Shown here: positions 62,464 to 64,000 of the stretch, one piece after another
Numbering within the stretch: position 1 is the stretch's first letter
Layout: every line of letters begins with the position of its first letter
From: Candidatus Blochmannia vicinus
GTDB taxonomy: Bacteria > Pseudomonadota > Gammaproteobacteria > Enterobacterales > Enterobacteriaceae
DNA: 64,000 nucleotides
Direction of reading: 5' to 3'
Assembly: GCA_030020825.1 (NCBI GenBank)
Contig: CP125213.1
Span: 186,001-250,000, forward strand
Program-made: the position numbers and the translations under genes
The notes under the pieces: generated by a model
Seen by the model: the letters and a program-made list of their open reading frames with translations, nothing else
Told to the model about the DNA's origin: nothing
The model's database searches: none

Positions 62464-63557
62464 GCCATTTCGGCTCCTGATATACGCTTTATAAGAAATG
62501 GTTTTAATTCTTTATATAAATCATATAGTAAGTGTTGAGTTGTGTCCCAGTCTATACAAGCATCAGTGACTGATACCCCATACTGTAGTGTAGAAGATGA
62601 AGATGATAAATTTATAGATTGATTCCCAGAGTGAATATAACTTTCAATCATTAAACCGATAATAGAACGATTTCCATGTTTAATTTGATCTGAAATAGAT
62701 TGTGCTACATTAATCTGACGGTGATAATTTTTATTAGAATTTCCATGGCTGCAATCTATCATTAATGCCAATGGTAACAATCCTCCTGATTCTATTATTT
62801 TTTTTTCACAGCAGATAACATCTGCTGGATGGTAATTAGGATTTTTTCCTCCGCGTAAAATTATATGAGTATTAGGATTTCCTTTTGTATGTAGTAAACA
62901 TACTTGACCTAATTGATTAATACTAATATAGCAATGAGGCATCATCGCAGCACGTATTGCGTTAATTGCATTAGAAAAATCACCGTTAGTGCTATTTTTA
63001 AATCCTATAGGAGTATTTAATCCAGAAGCTATTTCTCGATGTATTTGAGATTCCACAGTACGTGCTCCGATAGATGACCAACTGAAGAGTTCTCCAATAT
63101 ATTGAGGAATATTTGGATGCAATACTTCAGTAGCAAGTGGTAATCCAATTTTTATTAATTGTACCAGAAGATTTCGAGCAGTTTTTAATCCTAACTCAAT
63201 ATCGTTAGAACCATTTATATACGGATCATTAATTAGGCCTTTCCATCCGATATTAGTACGAGGTTTTTCTAAATATACTCGCATAACAATATATAATTGA
63301 TCCTGTAAATCTATTGATAGAGTTTTTAATTTATTGGCATAATCGAAAGTAGCGTTAACATCGTGGATAGAGCAAGGACCGCATATTACTAAAAAACGTG
63401 GATCACGTCTATGAATAATATTTATAATTACATCTTGAGAATCAAGAATTGTCTGTTGCTCTATATGTGTTATAGGAAACTGTTTTTTTAATTGTTCAGG
63501 AGTAATTATTGGGTACATATTGCAAGTATAGATGTTATTATGTTCATTGTTCTGCAT
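62460..63557 (-). CDS. aroF: 3-deoxy-D-arabino-heptulosonate 7-phosphate synthase
   Basis: First step of the shikimate pathway. Linked to tyrA as in E. coli, hence the tyrosine-sensitive isozyme by synteny. It has 365 residues (E. coli 356) from the ATG at 63557, which aligns with E. coli through Asn8. An upstream ATG at 63587 is possible. Metal-ligand Cys is in CGPCSIHD. Other blocks are EKPRTNIGWKGLINDP, GARTVESQ and MIDCSHGNSNK. Position 147, Asp in E. coli, is His. The equivalent Asp146 to Asn change frees E. coli AroG from feedback. Confidence 0.96.
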   Translation of the reverse strand: MQNNEHNNIYTCNMYPIITPEQLKKQFPITHIEQQTILDSQDVIINIIHRRDPRFLVICGPCSIHDVNATFDYANKLKTLSIDLQDQLYIVMRVYLEKPRTNIGWKGLINDPYINGSNDIELGLKTARNLLVQLIKIGLPLATEVLHPNIPQYIGELFSWSSIGARTVESQIHREIASGLNTPIGFKNSTNGDFSNAINAIRAAMMPHCYISINQLGQVCLLHTKGNPNTHIILRGGKNPNYHPADVICCEKKIIESGGLLPLALMIDCSHGNSNKNYHRQINVAQSISDQIKHGNRSIIGLMIESYIHSGNQSINLSSSSSTLQYGVSVTDACIDWDTTQHLLYDLYKELKPFLIKRISGAEMA

Positions 63558-64000
63558 ATTATTAACCTTAATATAATAAGATGTCATAGTTACGAATCTA
63601 TAATACTAAATAATCAATTAAAAGTGATGATATGTAACTATATTATGATACACATATAAAACTAATGTAAATATAGTTTTATATTATAATCGTTAATAAA
63701 TTATTATAAATTGATTAATTGAATTTATTTAATTTTTAATTTATGCGAGGTTCTATTAATAATAAGTTATTATTCTATATGATAAATTATTGCTTTAGTT
63801 TAATTAAAATTAAGATTTATGCATGTATGTGCACAGTACATATTATATTACTTTATTTTCAGTATTGTATTATATAGTTGAGTGATTATTAAAATTTCGA
63901 TCCTAATAATTAAAGTAAATAATAATCATAAGATATTCAATTTAGTAATAAACACTGATATATATGAAATATCTTAATTATTTCATAAGATGAACAATAT
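63558..64000. other. Region upstream of aroF to window end
   Basis: 443 AT-rich bases with no gene. A hairpin at 63654-63684 has perfect 11-bp arms (ATATAAAACTA and TAGTTTTATAT) with a nine-base loop. I see no clear TyrR box (TGTAAA-N6-TTTACA), so TyrR control of aroF as in E. coli is not supported by the sequence. Confidence 0.5.

Noticed and set aside
1..64000. Horizontally acquired island, prophage or insertion sequence
   Set aside because: Nearly every gene has a clear enterobacterial orthologue in near-ancestral order; no transposase, integrase or compositional outlier was seen.

Overview
This window is a strongly A+T-rich piece of a reduced gammaproteobacterial chromosome of the insect-endosymbiont type. 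Nearly every gene is a single-copy orthologue of an Escherichia coli gene. The best fit I can give without a search is Candidatus Blochmannia (symbiont of camponotine ants) or a close relative. The reasons are E. coli-like gene order, long AT-rich gaps where E. coli has genes, complete retention of tyrosine synthesis, a cytochrome bo3 oxidase, and no insertion sequences, prophage, CRISPR array or recognisable transferred DNA. The species assignment is inference.

Layout. (1) 1-4585: metK (3' part), yqgE-ruvX, mutY, yggX, collinear with the E. coli metK-yggX region but with 0.55 and 0.96 kb gaps. (2) 4736-26911: clpX-clpP, a 1.8 kb gap, cyoABCDE, yajR, thiI, ispA-dxs, pgpA, nusB, ribE, ribD, secF-secD-yajC, tgt, an inverted copy of the E. 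coli 9-10 min region with many small deletions. (3) 28387-32356: an ahpC-type peroxiredoxin, tRNA-Thr(CGU), gmhA, dnaQ/rnhA, gloB. (4) 32642-51012: a lone 5S rRNA gene, aroE, tsaC, def-fmt, then the complete S10-spc-alpha ribosomal protein block (rpsJ to rplQ, with secY and rpoA) and bfr. (5) 51137-54831: four tRNA genes (Thr, Gly, Tyr, Thr), coaA, birA, murB. (6) 55243-63557: clpB, a frameshifted rluD, bamD, pheA, tyrA-aroF.

The genes cover respiration, isoprenoid and riboflavin synthesis, Sec export, translation, proteolysis and disaggregation, envelope assembly and the tyrosine/phenylalanine branch. Shortening is recurrent. BirA lacks its DNA-binding domain, YajR its C-terminal domain and PheA its chorismate mutase domain. 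BamD lacks its lipobox, and Bfr lacks its haem-ligand methionine. These changes remove regulation or accessory functions and leave the catalytic cores.

Two observations stand out. First, three consecutive breaks in E. coli gene order (gloB/5S/aroE, bfr/thrT, murB/clpB) fall where the E. coli neighbours are rRNA operons or tuf genes, in matching orientation. This suggests recombination between ancestral repeats that were later erased. Second, AroF, TyrA and PheA all differ from E. coli at residues known to mediate feedback inhibition, including TyrA Ile53, the same change as a known tyrosine-insensitive E. coli mutant. I found no convincing candidate for a wholly new multigene system.
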